Source of the DNA: Williamsia faeni
GTDB taxonomy: Bacteria > Actinomycetota > Actinomycetes > Mycobacteriales > Mycobacteriaceae
NCBI GenBank assembly: GCA_003202005.1
Contig: QJJF01000007.1
Coordinates: 177,054 to 241,053 of the forward strand
DNA length: 64,000 bases
Direction: 5' to 3'
The position numbers and the translations under genes were made by a program. Under the pieces are notes generated by a model. The model was given only the letters and a program-made list of their open reading frames with translations, was not told where the DNA came from and made no database searches. This document shows, piece by piece, positions 37,781 through 47,765 of the stretch (its first letter is position 1; every line of letters starts with the position of its first letter).

Positions 37781-38404
37781 ATGGAGCAAATGGGTCTACG
37801 TGAATCCAAGAAGGCCGCGACCCGGATTGCGTTGGCCACCGCGGTGCTCCGTCATGCCACCGTTGGTGGGCTGGAGTCGGTGTCGGTCGATACCGTCGCC
37901 GCCGAGGTGGGCGTTTCGGCGCGGACCTTCCATAACTACTTCGCGGGTAAAGAGGATGCACTCATCTACTTTGTCGGCGACGTCCTCGGCCGGATGGCCG
38001 ACCTCATCGAATCCCGACCGGTGGATGAATCCCTGTGGGATGCAGTCGAGTACGCGTTGACCGAGATCGCCTGTGACACCAATGCCGTACCCGACCAATT
38101 TGTCACCCTGATCAAGCTGCTCGAGACCGAGCCGACAATGGTCGCGCACAAGGACCACAGCGACCTGACCCTCGTCCAGAAGGAACGGTTCGGCGAGGTG
38201 ATCGCCGCGCGCGGTGCGTCCACCGAGCTGGGTCTGTTCGAGCGACTCGTCTTTTCCAGCGCGCTCTGTACTTTGCGCGTGGCCTTGGAGATGTGGACCG
38301 AGGGGCTCGCTCCGCACGACGATCTGCGGCGGTTCCTCGGCGAAGCGTTCCAGGTCACCAAATCCGGATTCACCGGACCCGCACCAGGCACCAACCATTC
38401 CTGA
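37781..38404 (+). CDS. TetR-family regulator of the adjacent MmpL gene (putative)
   Basis: 207 residues. The N-terminal helix-turn-helix, VSVDTVAAEVGVSARTFHNY followed by FAGKEDAL (about 30-58), is a textbook TetR signature. The C-terminal region is helical and compatible with MftR/AcrR-like dimerisation. ATG 37781 is used; the ATG at 37790 (MGLRESKKAATR) has GGAG just ahead and may be the real start. It precedes an MmpL transporter by 46 bp on the same strand, the standard local repressor arrangement. Confidence 0.9.
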   Translation: MEQMGLRESKKAATRIALATAVLRHATVGGLESVSVDTVAAEVGVSARTFHNYFAGKEDALIYFVGDVLGRMADLIESRPVDESLWDAVEYALTEIACDTNAVPDQFVTLIKLLETEPTMVAHKDHSDLTLVQKERFGEVIAARGASTELGLFERLVFSSALCTLRVALEMWTEGLAPHDDLRRFLGEAFQVTKSGFTGPAPGTNHS

Positions 38405-38450
38405 TTCTTCACCCTCCTGAACGAACATCCTTTACGGAAGGAAGCCCGCA

Positions 38451-40796
38451 GTGGCTACATACCTCTATCGGATAGGCAAATGGGCCTATCTGAACAAGTT
38501 CAAGATGATCGCGATCTGGCTGCTGGTCCTCGTCGGGATGGGTGTTGCCGCGGCGACCTTGTCGAAGCCGACGACGGAGAGTTTCAGCATCCCCGGTGTT
38601 CCGTCGGTGAAAGCCCAGAACGAGATGATCGACGCGTTCCCCGAGAAGCCGAAGTTCTCTGACAACATCGCGATCAAATATGTCGTCCAGGCGCCCGCCG
38701 GTGCCACGCTGACCGAGCCCGAATACCAGGCCGCGATCAACACCATGGTCGATCAGATGAAGCAGTTCGACGGCGTCAAGGCGCCCGAGTCGATTGCGAA
38801 TCCGTTCGAGACCTACGGGACGCAGCAGAATCCCGGACCCGGTCGCGACGCGGTGGTGGAGTTCAACGAGCAAAACCTCGGTGCCTCACCGCAGGAGGCC
38901 CAGGCCGACGCGCAGGTCACCTCGCCGATCAACGCCGATGCCACGATGGTGCAGCTCGGCGCCGGTTTCGACGTCGAGGCCGCAGCGGACGTCAGTGCCG
39001 CCGCGCATACCCAGATGGACAAGATCGCCGATCAGGCCCGTGCGAGTGGTCTGAAGGTGGAAATGTCGGGTGAGGCGATGCCACAACCGGCGATGGGCAT
39101 GACCTCCGAGATGATCGGTATCGCCGTCGGTGCGATCGTGATGATCCTGACCTTCGCGTCCTTGGTCGCCTGGGGGATGCCGCTGATCACCGCGATCATC
39201 GGTGTCGTCATCGGCATGATGGGTGTCACCGCAGCGACCTTCTTCTTCGACCTCAGCTCCGAGACCCCGATCCTGGCCACGATGATCGGCCTGGCCGTGG
39301 GCATCGACTACGCGCTGTTCATCCTGTCCCGGTACCGGTATGAGGTGCACCGTTCGAAGACCCGGGCCGAGGCAGCCGGAAAGGCCGTCGGTACAGCCGG
39401 TTCGGCCGTCGTGTTCGCCGGCGCCACCGTGTTCATCGCCCTCGCGGCCCTGTTCATCGTCAACATCTCGTTCCTGACCGCGATGGGTCTGGCTGCCGCC
39501 GGCACTGTTCTGGTCGCCGTCCTGGTCGCGCTGACCCTGCTGCCGGCCATCCTCGGCGTGTTCGGCGACAAGGCGTTCGCCGGACGTATCAAGTCGCTCA
39601 ACCCACCGGATGTGACCCGTCATGATCCGGCTCGCCGGCACAACGGCCAACGCTGGATCAATCAGGTCGTCCGGCGCCCGGCCGTGTTCGCCATCGGCGG
39701 CATCGTGCTGCTGGCACTGATCACCATTCCGATCAGTGGGCTCAAGCTGGGCCTGCCGAACAACGGCAGCAGCGACCCCGGCACCACCGAGCGTATTGCC
39801 TACGACATGGTTGCCGACGGCTACGGTCCGGGGATCAACAACCCGTTTGTGGTGGTTGTCAACGGCAGCGGCATCGAGGGCGAGAGCCGGCGGGTGGACG
39901 CGTACAACGGTCTGGTCGACCAGATTCGGGGCGTCGACGACGTCGCTGCGGCCGTCATCAGCCCCGGAGACATCAGCGCCGATTCCGGAACCGCGATCAT
40001 CTCCGTGATCCCGGCGAGTGCCGCCGCCGACGACGCCACCCAGAACCTCGTCAAAGAATTGCGGGGTATGGAATCGAACGTTACCGACCGCACCGGCCTG
40101 ACCTACGGCATCACCGGTCAGACGGCCATCGAGATCGACGTCTCCGACAAGCTGTCCTCGGCCCTGATCCCTTACCTGATCATCGTTGTCGGACTGGCGT
40201 TCATCCTGCTGATGATCGTGTTCCGGTCGATCCTGGTGCCGTTGACCGCCGCGCTGGGCTTCCTGCTCAGCATCGGCGCCACCTTCGGTGCCACGGTGGC
40301 GATCTTCACCAACGGCGACCTCGGGCTGGTGGGCAATCCGCAGCCGCTGGTCAGCTTCTTGCCGATCATTCTGATCGGCATCGTGTTCGGCCTCGCGATG
40401 GACTATCAGGTGTTCCTGGTCAGTCGGATGCGTGAGGCATATGTCCACGGGAAGTCGGCAAAGGAGGCCATCGTCGACGGCTTCGGCCACAGCTCTCGCG
40501 TGGTGGCTGCCGCAGCCGCCATCATGATCTCGGTGTTCGCCGCATTCATGTTGCAGGACATGGTCTTCATCAAGGCGATGGGCTTCGCGTTGGCCATCGC
40601 GGTCTTCTTCGATGCCGTTGTCATCCGGATGACCGTGATTCCGGCGGTGCTCACACTGCTCGGTGACAAGGCGTGGTCGCTGCCGAAATGGCTGGACAAG
40701 ATCCTGCCGAACGTCGACATCGAAGGTGAGAGCCTGAACAAGACGCTGGCCGCCGAAGAGGCCGCCCGCGAGCTGTCCGAAGGGGCGAAGGTCTGA
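38451..40796 (+). CDS. MmpL-family RND transporter (second)
   Basis: 781 residues from a GTG after GGAAGG. Twelve TM helices in two blocks with periplasmic loops at about 40-205 and 420-570. Proton-relay motifs: GLAVGIDYALFILSRYRYEV (about 283-302) and GLAMDYQVFLVSRMREAYV (about 646-664). Cytoplasmic linker between TM6 and TM7 is short, as in non-lipid MmpL/YdfJ-type exporters. Substrate unknown; the coupled TetR gene hints at induction by a small hydrophobic compound. Confidence 0.92.
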   Translation: MATYLYRIGKWAYLNKFKMIAIWLLVLVGMGVAAATLSKPTTESFSIPGVPSVKAQNEMIDAFPEKPKFSDNIAIKYVVQAPAGATLTEPEYQAAINTMVDQMKQFDGVKAPESIANPFETYGTQQNPGPGRDAVVEFNEQNLGASPQEAQADAQVTSPINADATMVQLGAGFDVEAAADVSAAAHTQMDKIADQARASGLKVEMSGEAMPQPAMGMTSEMIGIAVGAIVMILTFASLVAWGMPLITAIIGVVIGMMGVTAATFFFDLSSETPILATMIGLAVGIDYALFILSRYRYEVHRSKTRAEAAGKAVGTAGSAVVFAGATVFIALAALFIVNISFLTAMGLAAAGTVLVAVLVALTLLPAILGVFGDKAFAGRIKSLNPPDVTRHDPARRHNGQRWINQVVRRPAVFAIGGIVLLALITIPISGLKLGLPNNGSSDPGTTERIAYDMVADGYGPGINNPFVVVVNGSGIEGESRRVDAYNGLVDQIRGVDDVAAAVISPGDISADSGTAIISVIPASAAADDATQNLVKELRGMESNVTDRTGLTYGITGQTAIEIDVSDKLSSALIPYLIIVVGLAFILLMIVFRSILVPLTAALGFLLSIGATFGATVAIFTNGDLGLVGNPQPLVSFLPIILIGIVFGLAMDYQVFLVSRMREAYVHGKSAKEAIVDGFGHSSRVVAAAAAIMISVFAAFMLQDMVFIKAMGFALAIAVFFDAVVIRMTVIPAVLTLLGDKAWSLPKWLDKILPNVDIEGESLNKTLAAEEAARELSEGAKV

Positions 40797-40863
40797 CCCG
40801 CGTCGGCCGCCGGCAGAGCATCGCGTTTTGCCGGGCAGGGTCGCGGGCTGCGAGGATGCAGCG

Positions 40864-42126
40864 GTGAGCGATCTCAATGAAGGTCCCGACCGTACCTTTA
40901 CGGTCGGGACCACCCTGCCCGGCACCCTCGGCCGCACCGGCGTGATCAGCACCCCTCACGGGGAGATCCAGACGCCGGCGTTCGTTCCGGTGGGTACCAA
41001 GGCGACCGTGAAAACGGTTGTGCCGGAAGCTGTTCGTGACCTCGGTGCGCAGGCGGTGCTCGCCAACGCGTATCACCTCTACCTGCAGCCGGGCCCGGAC
41101 ATCATCGATGAGGCCGGCGGTTTGGGTTCGTTCATGAACTGGCCCGGACCGACATTCACCGACAGCGGTGGCTTTCAGGTCATGTCGCTGGGTGCCGGCT
41201 TCAAAAAGGTCATCGCGATGGATCTCACCGGGATGCAGAACGACGACGTCATCGCCGAGGGCAAAGAACGACTGGCCCGTGTCGACGACGACGGTGTGAC
41301 GTTCAAATCCCATCTCGACGGTTCGACCCACCGGTTCACCCCGGAGGTCTCCATGCAGATCCAGCATCAACTCGGCGCCGACATCATCTTCGGGTTCGAC
41401 GAACTCACCACGCTGATGAATACCCGTGCGTATCAAGAGACTTCACTCGAGCGGACCCGGCTGTGGGCGATTCGCTGTCTGGCCGAACACAATCGGCTCA
41501 CCGCGGAGCGCAGCCACCGCCGGTTGCAGTCGCTGTGGGGCGTGATCCAGGGTGCGCAATACGAGGATCTGCGGCGCAAGGCGGCCCGTGACCTGGTGAC
41601 GATGAGCGAAAAGGATGTGGCCGATGGCGGCCGCGGTTTCGGTGGCTACGGCATCGGTGGAGCGCTCGAGAAGCAGAACCTCGGAACCATCGTCCGGTGG
41701 GTCAACGAGGAACTGCCGGTCGACAAGGCCCGCCACCTGCTCGGCATCAGCGAACCCGATGACATCTTCACCGCGATCGAGAGCGGCGTCGACACGTTCG
41801 ACTGCGTTTCGCCGTCCCGGGTGGCACGCAACGGCGCGATCTACTCGCTGGATGGTCGCTACAACGTGACCAACAGCCGGTTCCGCCGCGACTTCACTCC
41901 GCTGGACCCCGAAATACAGAACTACACAACGCAATACACGCGCGCCTACATCCACCACCTGTTCAAGGCCAAAGAAGGCCTGGCGGCCACGCTCTGCACC
42001 ATCCACAATGAGCACTTCATCGTGACTTTGGTGGAGCGGGCGCGCCAGGCCATCATCGACGGCAACTACTTCGAGTTCCGGGACGAGTTCCTCGGCCGGT
42101 ACTACGCGGGGGCCGCAGCCAGGTGA
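40864..42126 (+). CDS. tgt: Divergent tRNA-guanine(34) transglycosylase (Tgt), zinc ligands missing
   Basis: 420 residues; GTG preceded by GAGGA. TGTs exchange G34 for preQ1 or queuine in GUN tRNAs. The general acid is Asp100 in TDSGGFQ and the nucleophile Asp313 in TFDCVSPSR; base-recognition Asp179 (FDE) and Gln229 (GVIQG) are present. But the zinc site C-x-C-x2-C is absent: residues 349-360 read PEIQNYTTQYTR where bacterial TGT has three cysteines; only His381 (TIHN) remains. There is a roughly 23-residue insertion after residue 110, and the pocket loop reads IGGALEKQ rather than the usual GGLxVGE. Together these suggest altered substrate use. gluQ lies two genes away, supporting a queuosine role. 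The stop abuts the convergent RDD gene. Confidence 0.85.
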   Translation: MSDLNEGPDRTFTVGTTLPGTLGRTGVISTPHGEIQTPAFVPVGTKATVKTVVPEAVRDLGAQAVLANAYHLYLQPGPDIIDEAGGLGSFMNWPGPTFTDSGGFQVMSLGAGFKKVIAMDLTGMQNDDVIAEGKERLARVDDDGVTFKSHLDGSTHRFTPEVSMQIQHQLGADIIFGFDELTTLMNTRAYQETSLERTRLWAIRCLAEHNRLTAERSHRRLQSLWGVIQGAQYEDLRRKAARDLVTMSEKDVADGGRGFGGYGIGGALEKQNLGTIVRWVNEELPVDKARHLLGISEPDDIFTAIESGVDTFDCVSPSRVARNGAIYSLDGRYNVTNSRFRRDFTPLDPEIQNYTTQYTRAYIHHLFKAKEGLAATLCTIHNEHFIVTLVERARQAIIDGNYFEFRDEFLGRYYAGAAAR

Positions 42127-42771
42127 TCAGGCGGTCTTGACGACCGAGGTGCCGCCGGCGAACTTGTCGTGCCACCCCTGCTTTCTCGGATCGCTGTTGA
42201 TCGTGACGGCGATGGAGATCGCCAGGCCGAGCCAGGCGAGGCCGAGAAACAGCGGCAGGAAGAAGATCGGCAACCAGGCCAGGACACCGACCAGCATCCA
42301 GAGGTTCCTCTTGGCGGATTCGTCGATTGTCGGAGTCCCGCTCGCGGCGCCGATCACCCTGAGCTTCAACAACTTCTTGGCAATCGTGGCTCCGTCCTGC
42401 TGGGTCTCGAAGTAGACGAAGTACGCAAACGCGGCGAACGACAGCACAAATCCCAGGATCAGCGCGATAAACCAGGGCGCCGCCAGGAACAGCACGGTGT
42501 AGATGATGTTCATCGGTATGGCCACGATCAGCCAGTCGATGATCCTGGCGCCCAACCGGATCCCGACATCGGCCGGTGCGCCGGCACCGGATTGCGGTCC
42601 GGGAGGACCGAACTGAGGTGCCGGCTGAGCGTATGGGGCCGCGGGTTGTCCGTAGGGTGACCCGCCGCCGGGCGGTGGAGGGTAGGCGCCCGGTTTCGGT
42701 TGTGGGGGAAGGTTTGCGCCCGGTCCGGGACCCGGATAGGGCTCGGATCCGGAGTACTGGGGTCCACTCAT
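42127..42771 (-). CDS. RDD-family membrane protein with Pro/Gly-rich N-terminus
   Basis: 214 residues. Residues 1-68 are Pro/Gly/Tyr/Gln-rich (GANLPPQPKPGAYPPPPGGG) and presumably cytoplasmic. An RDD domain follows: first TM with GIRLGARIIDWLIVAIPMN (Arg and Asp of the motif), then a TM around LVLSFAAF and paired C-terminal TMs WMLVGVLAWLPIFFLPLFLG. Function of RDD proteins is unproven. ATG with AGAGGA upstream. The stop (TCA on the plus strand) directly abuts the tgt TGA, forming TGATCA. Confidence 0.86.
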   Translation of the reverse strand: MSGPQYSGSEPYPGPGPGANLPPQPKPGAYPPPPGGGSPYGQPAAPYAQPAPQFGPPGPQSGAGAPADVGIRLGARIIDWLIVAIPMNIIYTVLFLAAPWFIALILGFVLSFAAFAYFVYFETQQDGATIAKKLLKLRVIGAASGTPTIDESAKRNLWMLVGVLAWLPIFFLPLFLGLAWLGLAISIAVTINSDPRKQGWHDKFAGGTSVVKTA

Positions 42772-42907
42772 GAGAACGTCCTCTCGCGGGGCGAAGACCC
42801 CGTCTGTTGTCGAATTGATGAGTGACCTTAAGCCGGGCACATCGGGTGAATCGAGAGCCGAACCGATAGATATCCCGAATGAATGACCGTCAACCAGCGC
42901 TTTTGTG

Positions 42908-43831
42908 TCAGTGGCGCAGAAGGTCTGCAGGATCGAGAATCCACGGCTCGGACGGCAGGGTCGCCGGAACGAATCTCGCGAGCATCAACTCCGCGGTGAC
43001 CATCTCATCGGGGTCGGCGAGATTCAACGAGGTCGCGATCGACGACAGCACGTGCGATGTGTCCACGCCGGCCGCGTTCAGATCGCTGAGGGTCACTGCG
43101 CCATCACGTTTGGCGAGACGTTTGTGCTCGGTGTTCAAGACCATCGGAACATGCGCGTACGTCGGCGGTGCCAGCCCGAGCATCGTCGCCAGATAGCTCT
43201 GCCGCGGCGCCGAACTCAGTAGATCGTCGCCGCGAACCACCTGATCGACGGCCTGGGCGTTGTCGTCGATGACCACCGCGAGGTTGTAGGCCGGGATCCC
43301 GTCGCCGCGGCGCAACACGAAATCGTCGACCGTGCCGGTGTACCGGCCGGCGAGGGCATCGGACACGGTGAACTCGGTGACGTCGGAGCGGAGGCGCATC
43401 GCGGGCCGCCGTCCGGCGTCGATATGGGCCTGCTCCGCGGCGGTGGTCAGATTCCGGCAGGTGCCGGGATACGCGCCCGCTGGGCCGTGCGGCGCCGACG
43501 GTGCATCGAGGATCTCGCGCCGGGTGCAGTAGCAGTTGTAGGTGAGACCGCGGTCCTGCAGCTCGGAGATCGCGTGGTCGTAGTTGGTGAGCCGCTGCGT
43601 CTGCCACATGATCGGTGGGTCCCATTCCAGGCCGAGCTCGGCCAGGTCGGCGAGTTGCCGCTGCGCGGATCCGGCCGCCACCCGGTCGAGATCCTCCATC
43701 CGCATCCGGAATGTTCGGCCGGTGGATCGGGCAAACATCCAGGCCAGCAGGGCGGTACGCAGATTCCCGACGTGCAGGTCCCCTGACGGGGACGGCGCGT
43801 ACCGTCCACCACCGCGATAGTCCACCCGCAT
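42908..43831 (-). CDS. gluQ: Glutamyl-Q tRNA(Asp) synthetase
   Basis: 307 residues, a truncated glutamyl-tRNA synthetase without anticodon-binding domain. It attaches glutamate to queuosine-34 of tRNA-Asp. The HIGH-like motif is GRYAPSPSGDLHVGNLRTAL (about 9-28). Zinc ligands lie in NCYCTRREI and PGTCRNL (about 100-125), and the KMSKS position reads KRLAKRDGAV (about 240). It is divergent from ligC with starts separated by 28 bp. Its presence requires Q-modified tRNA and so supports the nearby tgt. Confidence 0.92.
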   Translation of the reverse strand: MRVDYRGGGRYAPSPSGDLHVGNLRTALLAWMFARSTGRTFRMRMEDLDRVAAGSAQRQLADLAELGLEWDPPIMWQTQRLTNYDHAISELQDRGLTYNCYCTRREILDAPSAPHGPAGAYPGTCRNLTTAAEQAHIDAGRRPAMRLRSDVTEFTVSDALAGRYTGTVDDFVLRRGDGIPAYNLAVVIDDNAQAVDQVVRGDDLLSSAPRQSYLATMLGLAPPTYAHVPMVLNTEHKRLAKRDGAVTLSDLNAAGVDTSHVLSSIATSLNLADPDEMVTAELMLARFVPATLPSEPWILDPADLLRH

Positions 43832-43859
43832 GAGCCTACAAGTGGAAGTATTGGTCGGC

Positions 43860-44900
43860 ATGGACCTCCCAGTGATGCCCCCGGTGGTGCCGATGCTCGC
43901 CAAGGCCGCGGCGAAGATCCCGGACGTGCCCGGTGAGCAGGTGTGGTCGCATGAACCGAAATGGGACGGCTTTCGCGCCATCATCTTTCGCGACGGTGAC
44001 GAGGTGGTGATCGGTTCGCGCGGTGGCAAAGACCTGGGCCGGTACTTTCCCGAATTGATCGAGGCCGCGCGAGAAGAGTTGCCCGACAAGGTGGTAGTCG
44101 ACGGCGAGATCGGGGTGCAGGCAGAATTCGACGGCGTACGCCGTCTGAGCTGGGATGCGTTGTCGATCCGGATCCACCCTGCCAAGTCGCGGGTGACGAT
44201 GCTCGCCGAGCAGACACCGGCCATGTTCATCGGCTTCGATGCGCTGGCGGTGGGGGATCGGGACCTGTCCGGCGAAGCGTTCTCGGTGCGCCGGGCAGCG
44301 CTGCTCGAGGCGATACCCGGTGCGGGGCGTTGCCGCGTCAGCCGGGTGACCACCGATGCCGGCCTCGCCCAGAACTGGTTCTCCGAGTTCGAGGGCGCCG
44401 GACTCGACGGTGTGGTCAGCAAACGTCTCGACGGCGTCTACGTTCCGGGCAAGCGAGAGATGATCAAGGTCAAGCACAAGCGCAGTGCCGACTGCGTGGT
44501 GATCGGCTACCGCGTGCACAAGAGCGGAACCGGGCTCGGCTCGATGCTGCTCGGTCTCTACGCCGACGGGGAACTGCGGATGGTCGGTGGCGCGGGAGCG
44601 TTCTCCGACGCCAAGCGCATCGAGTTGCAGCAGCTGCTCGAACCGCTGCGACTGGATCCGGACAACGTGGCCGAGGGCGAACCCAGCCGGTGGAAGGAAA
44701 AGGGCTCTGCGCAATGGATCCCGATCCGTCCCGAGCTGGTGGTCGAGGTCGGTTATGACCAGATGGAGGGACAGCGGTTCCGCCACACGGTCCAGTTCGT
44801 CCGCTGGCGCCCGGATCGCGAACCGGAGAGTTGCGGCTACGAGCAGCTCCAGGTGCCATTGACTTACGACTTGTTCGACGTATTGGAGGGGCAGGACTGA
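43860..44900 (+). CDS. ligC: ATP-dependent DNA ligase (LigC type)
   Basis: 346 residues. The adenylated lysine is in EPKWDGFRA (about residues 30-38). Other nucleotidyltransferase motifs follow: DGEIG (about 82), GFDAL (about 127), DGVVSKRL (about 182), MIKVKHKR (about 201). An OB-fold completes it. Stand-alone ligase like mycobacterial Rv3731, distinct from the three-domain LigD. ATG 43860 is chosen; an earlier ATG at 43830 overlaps the gluQ start. Its stop shares a base with the next start (TGATG), so ligase and polymerase are coupled. Confidence 0.93.
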   Translation: MDLPVMPPVVPMLAKAAAKIPDVPGEQVWSHEPKWDGFRAIIFRDGDEVVIGSRGGKDLGRYFPELIEAAREELPDKVVVDGEIGVQAEFDGVRRLSWDALSIRIHPAKSRVTMLAEQTPAMFIGFDALAVGDRDLSGEAFSVRRAALLEAIPGAGRCRVSRVTTDAGLAQNWFSEFEGAGLDGVVSKRLDGVYVPGKREMIKVKHKRSADCVVIGYRVHKSGTGLGSMLLGLYADGELRMVGGAGAFSDAKRIELQQLLEPLRLDPDNVAEGEPSRWKEKGSAQWIPIRPELVVEVGYDQMEGQRFRHTVQFVRWRPDREPESCGYEQLQVPLTYDLFDVLEGQD

Positions 44901-45970
44901 TGGCCAGATCACCGGCTGAGGAACTCGATGTCGACGGAACGCCTGTGCGGCTGTCCAATCCGGACAAGATCTACTTTCCGCAACTCGGCGAGAACGGCGG
45001 CCGCAAACGCGATCTCGTCGGGTACTACCGGACCGTCGCGCTACAGGGCGCACTGCTGACGGCCCTTCGCGATCGCCCGACGTTCCTGCAGCGCTTCCCC
45101 GACGGCATCGAAGGCGAGGAGATCTACCAGAAGCGGGTCGCGGCCAAACGCCCCGAACACGTGCAGTCGACGTCGATCACCTTCCCGTCCGGGCGCAAGG
45201 CCGACGCCATCCGGACCACTTGCCCCCAGGACATCGTCTGGGCGGCCAACCTCGGAACGGTCACGTTCCATCCCTGGCCCACCATCGCGCCGGACAACGA
45301 CCATCCGGATCAACTCCGCATCGACCTGGATCCGCAACCGGGGACCGACTTTTCGGATGCGCGGCGGGTGGCGATCGACGTCCTGCGGCCATTGCTCGAC
45401 GAACTCGGGCTACACGGCTATCCGAAGACCTCGGGCGGGCGTGGACTCCACATTTTCGTGCCGATCGAACCCCGCTGGGATTTCATCTCGACCCGGCGGG
45501 CCGTCATAGCGCTGGCTCGCGAACTCGAACGCCGCGACAGTGCGGGCATCACGACGTCGTGGTGGAAAGAGGAACGCGGGGAACGGATCTTCATCGACTT
45601 CAACCAGAACGCCCGTGACCGGACCATGGCTGCCGGCTATAGCGCCCGCCGGACCCCCACGGCCACGGTCTCGACCCCGGTCACCTGGGAAGAGCTGGCC
45701 GACGTCGACCCGCTTGATTGCACCATCGCCACGGTCCCGGGATTGCTGGACAAACGCGGTGATCCCATGTCCGACATCGATTCTCAACGCAGCAGCCTCG
45801 AGCCGCTCCTCGAACTGGTGGCCCGGGACGAACGAGATGGGCTGGGGGACATGCCATATCCGCCGAGTTATCCGAAGATGCCGGGCGAACCACCGCGGGT
45901 GCAGCCCAGCAAGAAAGTGGCTGCGCACTGGGACGGTGACGGGAATCCGGTGGCACGGGAGGACACCTGA
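44900..45970 (+). CDS. LigD-type primase-polymerase (PrimPol)
   Basis: 356 residues. Archaeo-eukaryotic primase-like polymerase domain: DGTPVRLSNPDKIYFP start, the metal-binding LRIDLDPQPG (about 137-146) and the GGRGLHIFVPIEP motif (about 180-192). It has no ligase or nuclease domain. In M. tuberculosis the homologue (Rv3730c, PrimPol-C) neighbours ligC. The pair may act in gap filling and nick sealing in a Ku-independent repair pathway. Last gene before a nested palindrome. Confidence 0.9.
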   Translation: MARSPAEELDVDGTPVRLSNPDKIYFPQLGENGGRKRDLVGYYRTVALQGALLTALRDRPTFLQRFPDGIEGEEIYQKRVAAKRPEHVQSTSITFPSGRKADAIRTTCPQDIVWAANLGTVTFHPWPTIAPDNDHPDQLRIDLDPQPGTDFSDARRVAIDVLRPLLDELGLHGYPKTSGGRGLHIFVPIEPRWDFISTRRAVIALARELERRDSAGITTSWWKEERGERIFIDFNQNARDRTMAAGYSARRTPTATVSTPVTWEELADVDPLDCTIATVPGLLDKRGDPMSDIDSQRSSLEPLLELVARDERDGLGDMPYPPSYPKMPGEPPRVQPSKKVAAHWDGDGNPVAREDT

Positions 45971-45978
45971 CCCAACCC

Positions 45979-46046
45979 CAGACGAGCCGGTTGTACGAGG
46001 ACGATCCACATACATGTGGCTCGTCCTCGTATATCCGGCTCGTTTG
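45979..46046. terminator. Nested inverted repeat after the PrimPol gene
   Basis: Outer arms CAGACGAGCCGG (45979-45990) and CCGGCTCGTTTG (46035-46046) with one G-T pair. Inside, ACGAGGACGA (45995-46004) pairs with TCGTCCTCGT (46021-46030), and CCACAT/ATGTGG (46006-46011, 46014-46019) close a 2-nt loop. Likely a strong terminator for the ligC operon. Confidence 0.75.
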
Positions 46047-46067
46047 CGTGGAGCGCCTGGAAAAGCA

Positions 46068-46100
46068 AAATCGCCCCGTATCGGAAATACGGGGCGATTT
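46068..46100 (-). terminator. Rho-independent terminator of tRNA-Ser(GGA)
   Basis: A 13-bp perfect stem AAATCGCCCCGTA (46068-46080) and TACGGGGCGATTT (46088-46100), 7-nt loop, followed on the minus strand by TTTGC. It lies 16 bp beyond the tRNA 3' end. Confidence 0.85.
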
Positions 46101-46115
46101 CGGTCTTCGTTCTCC

Positions 46116-46204
46116 TGGCGGAGGATAGGGGATTCGAACCCCTGAGGGCTATTAACCCAACCCGCGTTCCAGGCGAGCGCCATAGGCCACTAGGCGAATC
46201 CTCC
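46116..46204 (-). tRNA. tRNA-Ser (anticodon GGA)
   Basis: Acceptor GGAGGAT pairs with ATCCTCC; discriminator G and CCA encoded. Anticodon stem CTCGC/GCGGG encloses loop CTGGAAC, anticodon GGA. A long variable arm and T-arm AGGGG-TTCGAAT-CCCCT complete a class II serine tRNA. Confidence 0.96.
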
Positions 46205-46211
46205 GTCGGCG

Positions 46212-47755
<1,544 letters not shown>

Positions 47756-47765
47756 ATGCTCACGT

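Noticed and set aside
38886..40952. A 688-codon open frame antisense to the second MmpL gene
   Set aside because: Same artefact; composition (His, Arg, Asp, Gln repeats) is typical of reading a membrane-protein gene backwards.
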